DNA of 64,000 nt, taken from the NCBI GenBank assembly GCA_963457665.1, contig OY735206.1, positions 29,143,377 through 29,207,376 on the forward strand, written 5' to 3'. Of the stretch, positions 33,560 through 46,774 are shown in pieces (within the stretch, counting starts at the first letter, position 1; each line of letters opens with the position of its first letter). This DNA is from Thysanoteuthis rhombus (Eukaryota > Mollusca > Cephalopoda > Oegopsida > Thysanoteuthidae). The position numbers and the translations under genes were made by a program. Under the pieces are notes generated by a model. It was given only the letters and a program-made list of their open reading frames with translations, was not told where the DNA came from and ran no database searches.

Positions 33560-35640
33560 AGGACTACTGAGAAATGCACCCTACATGAACGGACCACTTG
33601 TAACGCTATGGGACAAATACAAGATAAAACAAAAGAGCGTCCCCGTGGCTATGGAAGAGATATACCAGAAGAGACCAGCCAAAGAAACAAAAGTAAAGAG
33701 ATATAGACAAGGGACCTTCCAATACACACAGAACCACACATTAAAAAATAACGAGGGAAATTTTCACTAGGATCTGAACAAAGGAAAAAAAACTGAACAT
33801 AAAGACGGATGCCACAGAGTCAAAGAGCTTCTAGAACGACGTATGGGAACACCCGATAAGACAGAACGAAGCCCCAGAATGGTCGGATAGTATAGAAAAA
33901 ACATTCCAGAATATTGACGGAGAACCAATAGTACTGAATTAAACCACATTGAAACACACTTTTCAAAAAATAGCCAATACGACCTGATGGGATCCACGGA
34001 TATTGTTTTAATAAATTCACCACACTACACGACAAACACACCCACCAACTCCAAAGTTGCCTAAATGAAGACGAGGTCCCAGAATGGATGACCAGAGGCA
34101 GAACCATCCTCATTCAATTCTATGAAAAACTGGAGAATAGACTTGACAGCTACACGGGAAAACTTGGCAGAAGTAAGTATAAAAAGGGGAATCTTCCAGG
34201 GAGACTCTCTATCCCCACTACTATTTTTCCTAACTGTGATATCTATGCATGAATGTATAACATTCTCTTTCTTTCCTGGGAATCCTGAAAACAGCAAAGG
34301 ATACCAATTCTCCAGAACTAAGGTAAAGGTTAATCACCTTATGTTCATGGACGACACTGGAATAGAAAAATGCACACTAATGGTAATGCACAACAAAAGG
34401 AATTGAACCCCCCGGCAGAAAGATTAGAGCATTGACCACTCAAGACCGATACAATTACCTAGAAGTTCTCGAATGTGACATAATGAAATAGAGAAAATGT
34501 AGGAGAGAATAAGGGGAGAATACCTTAGAAGGATAAGGAAATTACCAGAGGCCAGACTAAATAGCAGGAATTTGAGAAAAGGAATGAACATATGGGTTGT
34601 ATCAGTTGTAATATACATAGGATCATTCATTGGATGGACAAAGGAAGAACTCTAGTCAATGGACCGGCGAACAAAAGAGCTTATGACAATGCACAAAGCC
34701 TTACATCCAAGAAATGACACGGATAAACTGTACGTGCAGAGAATAAAGGGTAGAGGAAGTATCAGGGTAGAAGACTGTGTTCAGAGGGCCAAAATGGGTC
34801 TAGAAAAAGTATGTGCAAGCGAACAGTGAAGACATTATAAAAAGCGCTCGAAGCAGCGCAACAAACAACAAAAAAGTAAAATATGAAGGCGCAGAAGAGC
34901 GAACAAGGAAAGAAAAATGGGAACAAAAAAACTATATGGAGAATTCAAAAGACAGATACAGGCTGTTGCATATGAAAGAGCATGGATATGGCTACGAACA
35001 GGAAACCTGAAGAAAGAAACAGAATCACTCATCAAGGCAGCCCAAAACAAATGCAGGACAAACTATATCAAGCGAAGATCAACAGAACACAAACAGCAGA
35101 TGCCGCCTAGGCAAGGAAAGCGATAAGATAGTAAACCACATAACTAGTGAATGTAGTCGATTAGCTCTGAAGGAGTATAAACACAGACACGATAGAGTAG
35201 CTACGGTGATACACTGAGAACGGAGCAAACGGAAGGAATTCAACCATGCAGAAAAGTGGTACCAGCACAAACCGGAGAAGGCTATGGAGAATGAAAGAAA
35301 TTACTCTAGGACTTTTTGATAAAAAGTGGCCATCCCATCCTAGCAAGAATACCGGACTTTGTAATCGTGGACAAGAAGAGGATAGCCTGCCAAATAATAG
35401 ACGTGACCGTGCGAGCAGACTACAGAGTAGATAAGAAAAGAGTGAAAAGCTGGAAAAATACTGGGACATGGCAAAAGAGGTGAAGAAGGTGCGGAACATG
35501 AAAGTCAGAGTAGCACCAGTGATATTAGGTGTACTCGGAACCGTACCAAAGGCACTGAAAGTGAAATTGGAAGAGTTAGGGATAAAAAATTAAAAAAAAA
35601 AGAAGGATCAAGACTCTATAGATCGCAGTACAGCTGGGGA
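33560..35640 (+). pseudogene. Non-LTR retrotransposon polyprotein relic with restriction-like endonuclease end
   Basis: Ordered blocks in shifting frames reconstruct the element's plan. A basic coiled region is at ~33600-33730 (KVKRYRQGTFQYTQNH). The reverse transcriptase core is at ~34170-34360, with IKRGIFQGDSLSPLLF and FMDD as the catalytic YxDD equivalent. A C-terminal region spans ~34500-35060. A zinc-knuckle-like region is at ~35098-35190 (SDKIVNHITSECSRLALKEY, with one cysteine apparently lost). A restriction-like endonuclease block is at ~35340-35420 (PDFVIVDKK then CQIIDVTVRAD). The end is at ~35600 (APVILGVLGTVPK). C-terminal PD...D endonucleases with CCHC define the R2/NeSL-type LINEs. 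Stops throughout make it inactive. A foreign 41 bp block interrupts the RT at 34241. Upstream traces may reach ~33300. Confidence 0.85.
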
Positions 35641-35924
35641 CGGCACGAATACTGAAGAGAGTGCAAGAATTATGAGATATACGATCCCCAGCTGTTAGCA
35701 GTGGCCTAACAGGGAGAAGAAGAGAGAAAGAATAAATGGTGGGTGAGGTACGAACCAGCTGAAGTCCTGAGGAGACTTGCTGTGACTGCCAGGCAATTAG
35801 CATGAAAATGCATAATTATCATGATAATCCCGTCGTGATCAAAATTTAAATCTCATATTTCCTATTGATTATCATGCCTTACTTCCGCTCTTTACCTAAA
35901 TTTAGATATGAGATTAACTGAACA

Positions 35925-36085
35925 ACACTGAAGATAAGTAACCGAAACACTTCGAAGCTGTAGTTTTGTACGACGGACAGGAAATTATTTTTCATGACGA
36001 TCATGACTGGCAGCTCCACACACCAAGATCTTAGGCCCCTCCCAAACATACACTTTTGGAGCGGGTACTATTCTAGTGTCCTTTA
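35925..36085 (+). repeat. Unclassified repeat family I, copy 2
   Basis: Matches 3484-3660 in order: TAACCGAAACACTTCGAAGC, GGAAATTATTTTTCATGA, CTCCACACACCA, CTTTTGGAGC. It is non-coding. Confidence 0.6.
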
Positions 36086-36164
36086 AGAATGAAACTCAAA
36101 AGAATTCAAAAATTTGGCTTTTCGGAAAGTTATATCAGATTCTTAATATGCTGGATTTACTTTT

Positions 36165-36600
36165 GACCATCGAGACGGTGGACGTCTCGGTGGTCGCCTG
36201 AAACGTACGCATTCCACTATTTAATTTCAGGTGGGATTGAATTTTGATCCCGAACACTGTTGTTTGTCGCAATTGGTACCCAAAATCTGTAGTTGGTGAT
36301 ATTGGGGGATTAAGGGCAAAAAACATCTTCATCGAACGTGAAAACTTCTCAATCACCGCCATTCTGGTTTGAGAGATGGGCAGATCACTCGTGTCACTTT
36401 CTAAAAAAATGGTAACAGGGGAATTAACCCTCTAAAGAAGCCGATGTCTTTAGTTTTGCTTTTAGGCTGACGTGATTTTGATGCAAAGGGGTAAGTTTGG
36501 GACCCAAAATTAACATCACCGGAATTCAGACAGTGGAATGCGTGTGTTCAAGGCGATCGTAAAAAAGACACCCATTCAACATCTGAAGACGGTCATGGGG
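36165..36600. mobile_element. TIR element, ~430 bp
   Basis: The left arm 36191-36245 and right arm 36490-36566 are imperfect reverse complements. They share GTCGCCT...ACGCATTCCACT...TTCAGGTG and, further in, TTGAATTTTGATCCC against GGGACCCAAAATTAA. It has no ORF. GCCGAAACGTTGTG just outside the right end (36609-36622) is a common retroelement-type tail motif. Confidence 0.55.
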
Positions 36601-36622
36601 TAGAACAGCCGAAACGTTGTGT

Positions 36623-37747
<1,125 letters not shown>

Positions 37748-37914
37748 GACAAATATATGAAAGAAGTTTAAAAAAGCATAAAATCTAATGTCACTTTTGA
37801 CCCTTTGTAAGGAGGAAATAGTATCCCTTCACCGTTGACCGCCTGAGGGGTGTAGTTTCCCTTTAGACCTATTGAAGAATGTATAAACATATGAAAAGGG
37901 AGAATATGTACATG

Positions 37915-38065
37915 GTCGGAAAGTAGGTTCCCACTTTGGTATTACTGAAAATAATTAGTACCCCCTGTTTGGAAAACCTCAAAAACTTGTTTTTTTCTAA
38001 AGTTTTCATTCAAGGGGTCAGGTCATTCTGGTATGCATGCAAAATTTGGCTTACACCTTTGTTTA
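37915..38065 (+). repeat. Unclassified repeat family M, copy 2
   Basis: GAAAGTAGGTTCCCACTTTG...CTCAAAAAC...GCAAAATTTGGCTTAC parallels 9196-9345 in order, with substantial divergence. Confidence 0.35.
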
Positions 38066-38219
38066 GGTACTTCTACAGCATAAGATACAAGCACACACCT
38101 CTCAATTACATGTTATTATTCCCTCTTGTACTAGGGGTGGACACAGGGTATTTATGTCCATTTTCTATTTTACTTGGTCTACTTATGATCCACTTCCGGC
38201 TTGCTAGGTCTGTCAAAGC

Positions 38220-38949
38220 GTGAATTATTAAACAACACATGGCTTTAAATCATCTGTTTTTATCTGCGTCACTAGAACCCGATTAAACGTACATTTCATG
38301 AGCAAGTTCTCTACTCTTTCCTTTCATGACGCTGGGTGTGGGGGTCGACATTCTCAGAGTTTCAGAGTTCTCCGTCTTTTAGACTGGATGCCAACCAAGA
38401 GTCAAGACCCCAGTCTGCCCTGCTATTTACCAATAGCTAGGGGAACTAAGAATAGATAGATTTATACCATTTCCAAGATCATCAGAAATATTTCAATAAA
38501 ATGAATATTGGAGATTTAAGTCGTTTAATTCATTAATGATTTTAGATATATTTCCTAGATTTTCGACATGTATTTCAAGATGTGTTTTACTCGATTTTAG
38601 ATGAAAACTGTAAAAAGTTAAGTTGACTACACTGTCTTTACTTCATCTATACACAAGAGAAGAAATACAGAATCTATGGACAGACTTTCAGGCTTGTTCC
38701 TGGTGGTCACTGTGGATAGTGCACAAGTAATATTTGTCGTATACTATCTACTCTTAGGTTAACTGGGGAAAGGCGAATGCAATCGGGTTTTTATTCCTCA
38801 TAAATTTTTTTCTTTCTTTTTCATTTTTTATACTTCAACGATAGAAATGAATACCACATGGACTGACAATTGAAGGCTGCATTCACTTGAGATGTCAGGA
38901 CGCAGATAAAAACAGATGATTTAAAGCCATGTGTTGTTTAATAATTCAC
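38220..38949. mobile_element. Element bounded by perfect 50 bp inverted repeats
   Basis: 38220-38269 and 38900-38949 are exact reverse complements over 50 bp. The left arm begins GTGAATTATTAAACAACAC and ends TTTTTATCTGCGT. The 630 bp between contains older repeat fragments, including a family L-like piece at 38520-38710 and a SINE-like piece at 38300-38425. No obvious target-site duplication is visible. It is either a non-autonomous DNA transposon or two recent inverted copies of a short repeat. Confidence 0.6.
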
Positions 38950-39240
38950 CAACCTCCGTTCATAACGCGTTTGTCCTGCTATCTCAAAGCGGGGAATTGA
39001 AAAATAAGAGGCAACAATATGTGACTCCGTGAAAAAGCGGGAAAGCTACAAAATATATGATTCCATATTTTCTAAAATGCAATATTGGCAATGGGCATAT
39101 ATATATATATATTAGATAGATAGATCTTGAAAGAGAGAGAGAGTATTCGTATGATTTCTATTTTCTCACTTGCAGATACCCCTTAAATATGAAGGGGTCA
39201 TTTCTGTATCAGTAAAAGGGAGCAGTAAGCAAATTTATAA
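38950..39240. other. No recognised feature
   Basis: It holds a short AT run near 39100, a GATA run and a (GA)n run near 39135. Confidence 0.5.
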
Positions 39241-39970
39241 AGTACTAGCAGGGATACCCGACGTTGCCCGGGGGAAATATAACTTAGAATTTTATCAAGC
39301 ATCAAGCAAATGTGTTCATTGATAAATTTCTTCTCACAAAATGCAGGAAATGATTATTTATACTTTGTACAAATGAAAAAGTAGCTTTAACGGAGGGAAT
39401 ATTTTGATGTACAAAGAAGTACATATTATATCGTCACTTAGTTTGACAGGGCCTGTGGATATAGTTCATGAGTTTTTTTCCCCAATTGGATACCAATATG
39501 AAAAAGTGGATTGGGGATCCAACCTATATCAACCAATAGAGCTATCCATGGGAAAAACATGGAAAAGTCAGGTAACAGCGAGCAATCTTGAGAGATTGTC
39601 CGTGTGCCTTGTCACACCTTTCAGAAATAAGACCAGTTTGACCTCTAGAGACCGCTAGCATCAGCCTCACATTGCCTATGATAATCACCGTGCGAAATGC
39701 TTCGTGGAAAAGTGGGGCCAACAACATAGACAATTCCCTAGAAATTGCCAGAAAGGAAAAATGGTGACCTCAAATGATCTCGTTACCAGAATCACATTTC
39801 TGAATACTTTGGTCATGGAAAAAATCTACCTGTATGCTAAGTTTCACTTTCATATGTGCAAAATCGAGGCTATCAACTTGATAAATTGGTTAGACCTGAC
39901 CGGAAATGTATATGGTCAGTACATAGGGGCGTTGTATGTAGATATGGGAGTTGAACGTATATTTATGTTT
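39241..39970 (+). repeat. Unclassified interspersed repeat (family E)
   Basis: It starts with ACTAGCAGGGATACCCGACG followed by TTGCCCGGG, a junction signature I know from dispersed repeats in many invertebrate genomes. Later text includes TACCTGTATGCTAAGTTTCA, the residue of a conserved decayed frame. The class is unknown to me. Confidence 0.45.
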
Positions 39971-39989
39971 TTTTATGTATAAGTAGGCT

Positions 39990-40250
39990 GAGCTGAAACA
40001 TGGAACATAATCAAAATGTAGGCTCTCAAACTAAAAACCATGCAGCGTGCACAGAAGATCATGCTTTAATATCTCACAGAGATGTCACAAGAGAACAAGT
40101 GATATTAGAGAACGAGCAGTTGTCAGATATATCATAATAGTAATTTAAAAAATTGGAAACTCAAATGCCAATGGGCTGGTCATGTTGCAAGAATGTCAGG
40201 CAACAGCAGGACATCACGATTAACAACAATTCGAAGACATCTAATTGTAG
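39990..40250 (+). mobile_element. RTE-type LINE fragment, heavily decayed
   Basis: GCTGAAACATGGAA, AAAACCATGCAGCGTGCACA and CAATGGGCTGGTCATGTTGC match conserved RTE blocks seen at 23940-24120. The tail is missing. Confidence 0.75.
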
Positions 40251-40429
40251 CGGGAAAAAGATAAGAGTTCATGAGTTAAGTATGTTCGTTTTTTGTGCGA
40301 ATTATCGTATAACTTTTGTAGATACTATGTTAACAAACATTAATAAGTACATAAATGTATCAAACAATGAGATATATCTCTTAATCGAAATAAATGTCCC
40401 TGGACCTGCCCAAGAATATAACAAATCCA

Positions 40430-40655
40430 TCGTTATCCCATCACTTACCCTTCCAGAGAATGTCATTGAGATTCATAAAGAACCTTTGGAGATATTGTGT
40501 GGAAATTCAGTTACGGTGCAGGAGAGGTAACTGAAGACAATTTCTGGATCCATCCCTAAATTTAATCAATTCTTCTTTAGCTCGTGCTCCATCTTTGCAC
40601 AAAATATCATTGAAAGTCATTGAGGACTTTTGGGGATATTGTGTGGACAGACATA
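40430..40655 (-). repeat. Unclassified repeat family F, tandem minus-strand copies
   Basis: The minus strand gives GTCTGTCCACACAATATCCC, CAATGATATTTTGTGCAAAG, GAAGAATTGATTAAATTTAG and GGATCCAGAAATTGTC. A second diverged copy follows at 40430-40500. Confidence 0.6.
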
Positions 40656-40715
40656 CAGGAACGAGTGAATAAATATGCCTCTTCCAACTTTCAGAAATTA
40701 TATACATACATACAA

Positions 40716-40719
<4 letters not shown>

Positions 40720-40747
<28 letters not shown>

Positions 40748-40803
40748 GCTCTCTCTTTTTCTCCCTCTCTCTCTCTCTCTCTCTCTTTCTCTGTGTGTGT
40801 GTG
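40720..40803. repeat. (AT)n(CT)n(GT)n compound microsatellite
   Basis: AT, CT and GT runs lie in succession. Confidence 0.95.
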
Positions 40804-40931
40804 TATCTGTCTATTTATGAGTGTTTCTGTGTATTCGTTTCTTCAAGCTATTTCCCACACTTTCTTGTAAAAGAAAAAAAGAACCAAGTTGTCAGATAAA
40901 ATATGACTTGCTCAAAGGCTTCGTTTTTTTG

Positions 40932-40934
<3 letters not shown>

Positions 40935-40982
<48 letters not shown>
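40935..40982. repeat. (AT)n microsatellite
   Basis: About 48 bp of (AT)n, followed to 41220 by a strongly pyrimidine-biased stretch with no gene. Confidence 0.95.
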
Positions 40983-40986
<4 letters not shown>

Positions 40987-41299
40987 TTTCTTGTCTTAAT
41001 TTCCTTCGTCCTCTTTATTTCTTCACGTTCCTTCTCTTCTCCGGTGTTTTTCTCTCTTTTTCTCTATTGTCTAACCGCCCTAACCACACGTGTGGCCATG
41101 TTTTATCTTTTCTTTTTTTCATCTACTTCACTCTCCTCCACTCTCCCTCACAAACCATTCACTTTAATTCTCTTGATTCAATAATTCACTCATTTTTTCA
41201 TTCCGCTTAATATTTTCTATTAATTCATTTATTTATTTGTTAATTTATTTGTAATACACTTCTTTTCGTTTATTTCTCGTAATATATTTATAAATAAAC

Positions 41300-42085
<786 letters not shown>

Positions 42086-42590
42086 TAGGACAACGAATCT
42101 TCATAAAATCCTCGAAAGAAGGAATCAAGCCAAGTATCTCAGATGGCAAACCTTCAATAGAGCCAGCTCGACCTTCAAGAACAAGAAAATACTATCAATG
42201 CATCCCCCCGTTAGTTACCAATGCTGAAATATAGAACCTAATCAAGAGACTGACCCTCAAACTTACAAGCATGCTACGAACCCTACTCAACCTTACTCAG
42301 CGAGACCACATGACAGCACAGTACATTGGGGTTAAAAAAGTTTCCGAAACATCATAGAAACCATTAAGAAACTGAAATGGCAACAGGCTGGTCATGTTGC
42401 AAGAATGGCAGGCAATCGATGGACATCATGACTCACAACATGGAATCCCAAAGATCAAATGCAGAACTGAGTCCGGCAGAATATGAGATGGTGAAACAAC
42501 GCCCACGATAGAGAGTTGTGGTGAATTCTGGGGAAGGTCTATTTCCAACCACGGAGGACAAACCACTGATGATGATGATGATGATGATGA
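42086..42590 (+). mobile_element. RTE-type LINE 3' fragment with GAT tail
   Basis: AGGACAACGAATCTTCAT to CCAGCTCGACCTTCAAGAAC corresponds to the ITxGWQAFxRASSTFK block. Later blocks match LTLK..MLR, LKWQQAGHVARMAGNRW and LGKVYFQPRR. It ends (GAT)n at 42568-42590. Multiple stops and deletions are present. Confidence 0.8.
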
Positions 42591-42689
42591 TATGTAGAAT
42601 ATCATAAAGGTAAATAATAAATGTGAATCAATCACAGTCCTTTTATCAATTTATCACCAGTGACAAACATTGTCAGTTCTATGAGAACC

Positions 42690-42925
42690 AAATTTTCTTT
42701 CAGCCTAAATTGAAAAAGAGTCGAGGTGGGGGCAAGAAAAAAACAGACACTTGAAAGGTTTGAAGGCTGCTTGCTGCTGGCGAAGACGGGTTAGGTACTA
42801 ATGAGAGTGGCTAAAGAAGAAGCTGTTCGCTTAGCGTATAATAGCCAGATACAGTTTCCTTCAGACCGAATTGAAAAAGGTTGAGAGCCGCTTGCTTTTT
42901 GTGGAGACGGGAGAAGTACTTGAAC
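42690..42925 (+). repeat. Direct repeat pair, unclassified
   Basis: TTTCTTTCAGCCTAAATTG (42697) and TTTCCTTCAGACCGAATTG (42856) begin two related segments. Each continues AAAAAG, then G.CTGCTTGCT or G.CGCTTGCT, then GAAGACGGG or GGAGACGGG.AAGTACT. Confidence 0.6.
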
Positions 42926-43553
42926 AAAAAAAAAATTGTCAAAAATAGTGTAAACGAAAATTGTATAACCCTCGTCATAGGATGTGATCAGAGTCGTTTT
43001 GTTTTTTGTTGTTTTTTTTGTTTTGTTGTTTTTTTTGTTTTGTTTTTTTTTTCAATTTTAAAACAAAAATAGTATTCTTAATGTTGCAGACATGGAAAAA
43101 TATACTGTAAAAATACCAAAATACCTAAGTGTACATCAAGTTATGCTATTTTTGTACAATCAAACCATTTTTTTCCTCTCAACCAACCTCCCTTACAGGT
43201 CCCAAGTATTCAAGCCACCTCAGCCTAATGGTTGATCCAACTATGACCATATCTCATGTCTTAAGGTGGGTATACAGAAAATGTACCCGTGTCTTTTTAA
43301 TGCGGGTACTACCAAAAAGAGCCCATTGAAAATCGATGTTAACCACCAATTCAAAGAAGGCTACAACCATTGCTTCCATGTATGGGAGATGTTGCCTGGA
43401 AAACGAATTCCACGCAAATCAATTTGTGATTATAAACGACTGGTTCACAAACTTTATTGCATAATGGCATACTGAGAAATATATTTGTCTTACTCGGCAC
43501 ACCAATACATTATTTCATCAAAATGGGAATATGCATGAGTACATATTAGGCCA
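42926..43553. other. No recognised gene
   Basis: TTTTGTTTTGTTG-rich stretch at 43000-43050, then anonymous DNA. The ORF at 43266-43475 has no recognised family. Confidence 0.5.
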
Positions 43554-43795
43554 CAGTTAGGTAAACTTTGAAATAGTAATGAAGGGGTATACCGTAAGTC
43601 GACATATAGCTAACATCAAATGCATTTGAGCAACACATTTTAGTTGTCAATGAACGAAACATTCTCATATACGTACAATAATCACTCCTTTTTCGTTCCA
43701 TTTGTAACGAAAGCGAGACAGAAATAATATCCATACTGGATACGTTCAGCGGTTGAGATACATGTGTGTCACAGCACACAGTTTGGGGGCCACTG
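43554..43795 (+). mobile_element. hAT-like element, right end clear
   Basis: It ends CACAGTTTGGGGGCCACTG, a typical hAT right terminus. A weak left candidate, CAGTTAGGTAAACTTTG, lies at 43554. No ORF. Confidence 0.45.
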
Positions 43796-43829
43796 TTCTA
43801 ATATATACAATCGTGAGAATCGATCTGCG

Positions 43830-44135
43830 TGGGAATTGCGTCACTCCTTATTATGTCCAGAATTTTTTTTCTTAAAGACCCCTAAACAAAATCTTTAGGT
43901 GGGTGGGGGGGAAGTTTACAATGTATGTTTACGCTAAAGCGGTCCCTTCGTTTGTGTCCAGCAGCATTTACGCTTGCTTTTTGAAAATTCAAACTTTTTC
44001 CAGTGATCACCACTGAACGAAAGTCGAGAGAAGTAACTTATTCATTGATCACACTTTCTTCCAATTTGTTTTATCACCCCTAGAAGACATTGGTCACATC
44101 GTTTTCTATTCAGTGACTAACCAGACCTACATAAA
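43830..44135 (+). repeat. Unclassified repeat family A, copy
   Basis: CACTCCTTATTATGTCC, AAGTTTACAATGTATGTTTA, TTGTGTCCAGCAGCATT, GTGATCACCACTGAACGAAA, TTCATTGATCACA and AGTGACTAACCAGACCTAC occur in family order. Confidence 0.75.
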
Positions 44136-44324
44136 TAATTTTTTTTCTTTATTTCTTATATTTTTAGAAAGGGTTCAACCAAATCAATAACAAAATCAAC
44201 AATTTATTGTCATGTTTATGTGTGTATTGTTGTTTTCAGCTTCATATCTGCATTCACAGCATAGCTGACAGAAATCACTTCAAAGACTCAACATGAACAA
44301 AGTGTGCGAGAAGGAGATCATTAA

Positions 44325-44757
44325 AGATGAACCATCTCATTTTGTCTTACTTAATTTCACCATTTACGCATGATTTGTGCATGGAGATCTTTTACCAATC
44401 TTTAATTTTTTTCAACTTGCTTTTCCTATTTGTTTTGTTCGTCTATTTGTCCTCGCAATATCTCAAAAATCTTCCACAGAATTTCTATGATATTTTGTCG
44501 GATGGTGAACATTCTGTGATGCATCATGTAATTTTTACAGTTACCTTCCCTGCACTGTAGGTATTTTCAAACTGATTTTCATTCAGATTTCGAGATAATG
44601 GCGTTGCTAGAGGTATGCTCTCTCGGGTGCTGTCTAGTTTATTTATAAGATTACTAGGTGAGAACTTTTCATAAACAGTGTATGCGACCATCTCATCTGG
44701 TCTTATTTAATATTGCCATTTATGAATGATTCCTGCTTTGAGATATTTCGCCGTCCT
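44325..44757 (+). repeat. Direct repeat pair enclosing a family F copy
   Basis: 44325-44400 and 44687-44757 are diverged direct repeats (ACCATCTCAT, GTCTTA.TTAAT, CCATTTA, GA..TTTTGAGAT-like). Between them, 44440-44640 carries family F text (TCTATTTGTCCTCGCAATAT, TCTATGATATTTTGTCGGAT, CTGATTTTCATTCAGATTTC). Confidence 0.45.
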
Positions 44758-45248
44758 TTCTTCTTTCTTTTTTTGTTTCTCTTTTTTCTTTCCTTGTCTT
44801 TTGATTTATTGACATGTTTTTTCTTCCATTCTTTTTCTGCAACTCCTCATTTTTGCTTCCGTCAAAGAAGAACTGTTCTCTTCTACAGAAGAAAAGTAAT
44901 CTTAGTATTTTTTTTCGTTCCTTTTCGTTTCTTTTAGATGCGATAACATCTCTAGCATCGATTGGTGTCACTGACTGACAAACCAAAATGTTTGTCAAGT
45001 CCCTCGGTCAGTGTTGCCAATTTAGATGTTTGTTTGTTCGTTTTTTTCTTGTATATCTAGATTTTGGTTGCGCGTAGATGTCAGAAATTGCTATTTGGAT
45101 GATTTTTGATATAAATAGTAATTTTCATTGAACTCTTAGTAATGAAATGTGCCATATTTTCAATGAAGGAAGTGATATTTCAATGAAATAGATGTTGAAG
45201 ATCAAAGTTGCATTCAATTTATTGATAATATGTAATATATTTCCCAGG
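44758..45248. other. No gene; contains a CAGTGTTGCC end
   Basis: T/C-rich DNA to 44940, then CAGTGTTGCCAATT at 45009, the left terminus of the hAT-like MITE family. No matching right end was found. Confidence 0.5.

Positions 45249-45342
<94 letters not shown>
45249..45342. repeat. (AT)n microsatellite
   Basis: About 94 bp of (AT)n directly upstream of the recognisable Penelope-like reverse transcriptase text. Confidence 0.95.
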
Positions 45343-45344
<2 letters not shown>

Positions 45345-45346
45345 CA

Positions 45347-45733
45347 GAGGCAGAGTCATAAAATCTTTTGCAGGTAGTAGTAAATAATTCGATTCCCATT
45401 TTAGAAAAAGTGAATATCATAAATAACTGTAAAGGGGCCAAATCTATCACAACCTACGATTTTAGTACTCTTTACACAGAAATTCCCCATGAATGACTCA
45501 TTAAAGAATTCGATAAAATGGCAGATTTGGCATTCGCATGAGTAAATATATGGGGTTTACAAACTTTAAAGCTTTTTAGTGTATAATCAAATAAGCCAAG
45601 ACTTATTTTATGTGCTGTACCCTTAAGGTGATCTCTAGTCATCTCATTGAGGACTGTTACTCTAAAATAGGTAATGAATTTCATCATATCATAGCAATCC
45701 CTATGGAAATAGCTCCTGTGCCAAACTGGGCAA

Positions 45734-45819
<86 letters not shown>

Positions 45820-46335
45820 CTTATCCAATCAGAACAAATATAAAGCGAGCTCGTGTATTTTAAGTTGTACTCGTTTTATTGACGATTTATGTTCTCTTAA
45901 TGATGGAGGATAGTTCGAAAAATTGTCCAGTATTATATACTTTAAGGATCTTGAATTTATGTGTGAACATAATGGAATGCCAGCAACGTTCCAAGATTAG
46001 GATTTTAAAATCAGTGATGGAATGTTTGTCTATAAATTGTTTGATAAAAGAGACTCATTTCCGTTCTGTATTATACGTATGCGATTTACTATTCTATCTT
46101 ACATATTTAACGGAAACTATGTTAACAGAATATCCAAGAATAGCACAAACTTCACGTAGATTTATTGATTTTATGTCGGAAATTGTCTCTTAAGTTGTAA
46201 GAATGGTCAATCAAGACGGCAAAATTAGTAAGAATTGTTGACAATTCAAAAAAGCCATGACTAGACACTCTGATCCCCTTAAAAGTTATCAGCTTGACCA
46301 TAACATAAATGATATGTTGACGAAGGTATAAAAAT
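45347..46335 (+). pseudogene. Penelope-like element reverse transcriptase relic
   Basis: Read through several stops and frame changes, the text follows the Penelope-like RT order. VVVNNSIPILEKVN and TTYDFSTLYTEIPH (~45360-45495) come first, then IIAIPMEIAPVPNWANLY (~45690-45740, the GIPMG motif eroded to AIPME). After an (AT)n expansion come the IDD/LNDGG region (~45880-45910), YFKDLEFMCEHNGMPATFQD (~45935-45997), FVYKLFDKRDSFPF (~46025-46065) and MVNQDGKISKN (~46204). The catalytic aspartate region is damaged and the element is dead. The class call rests on motif order and is firm. 5' and 3' boundaries are not visible. Confidence 0.8.
45737..45818. repeat. (AT)n microsatellite inside the Penelope-like relic
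   Basis: It begins exactly at the codons for the NLY residues of the RT and separates two collinear parts of the same frame order. Confidence 0.95.
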
Positions 46336-46774
46336 AGAATGAATGAATTATGCATATTAAATTGAAGAAATTTATATTTATGTTAGGGGGTTAGGTAACC
46401 AAAAGAAATGGTTCTATTTTTTGACTGTGTGAAAGATAATTGTATTGACTAGAACAAGGGAAAGGGAAAATTATTCGATGATTTAAAGGAAAAATCAAAT
46501 TGATGGACGCGATATGATATAAAACGTGGAAAAATAAACTTCAAGGTTAGTGAAAACAATGTCAAATTTGTTGGTTGAATATGTTGGTAGCAAATCAAGT
46601 CGTAGGAATGTTTGTGTAATTAGTAATGGATTGTTGGTGCTGCCTGAGATTTTAAAAAAAACGATACAAAGGATGTAATAATTACATGGGTGAACACTCA
46701 ATAGAATTGGAACAAACAACGAGTCACGTATTTTGTTATCCCTACTGCTCCCTCATTGTTAAGTACGTTTTGGG
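46336..46774. other. No recognised feature
   Basis: Anonymous AT-rich DNA. It could include Penelope-like 3' sequence, but nothing is readable. Confidence 0.45.

Noticed and set aside
44325..44757. Direct repeats as LTRs of a small retroelement
   Set aside because: The repeats are only ~75 bp and diverged, lack TG...CA ends, and enclose only a family F copy.
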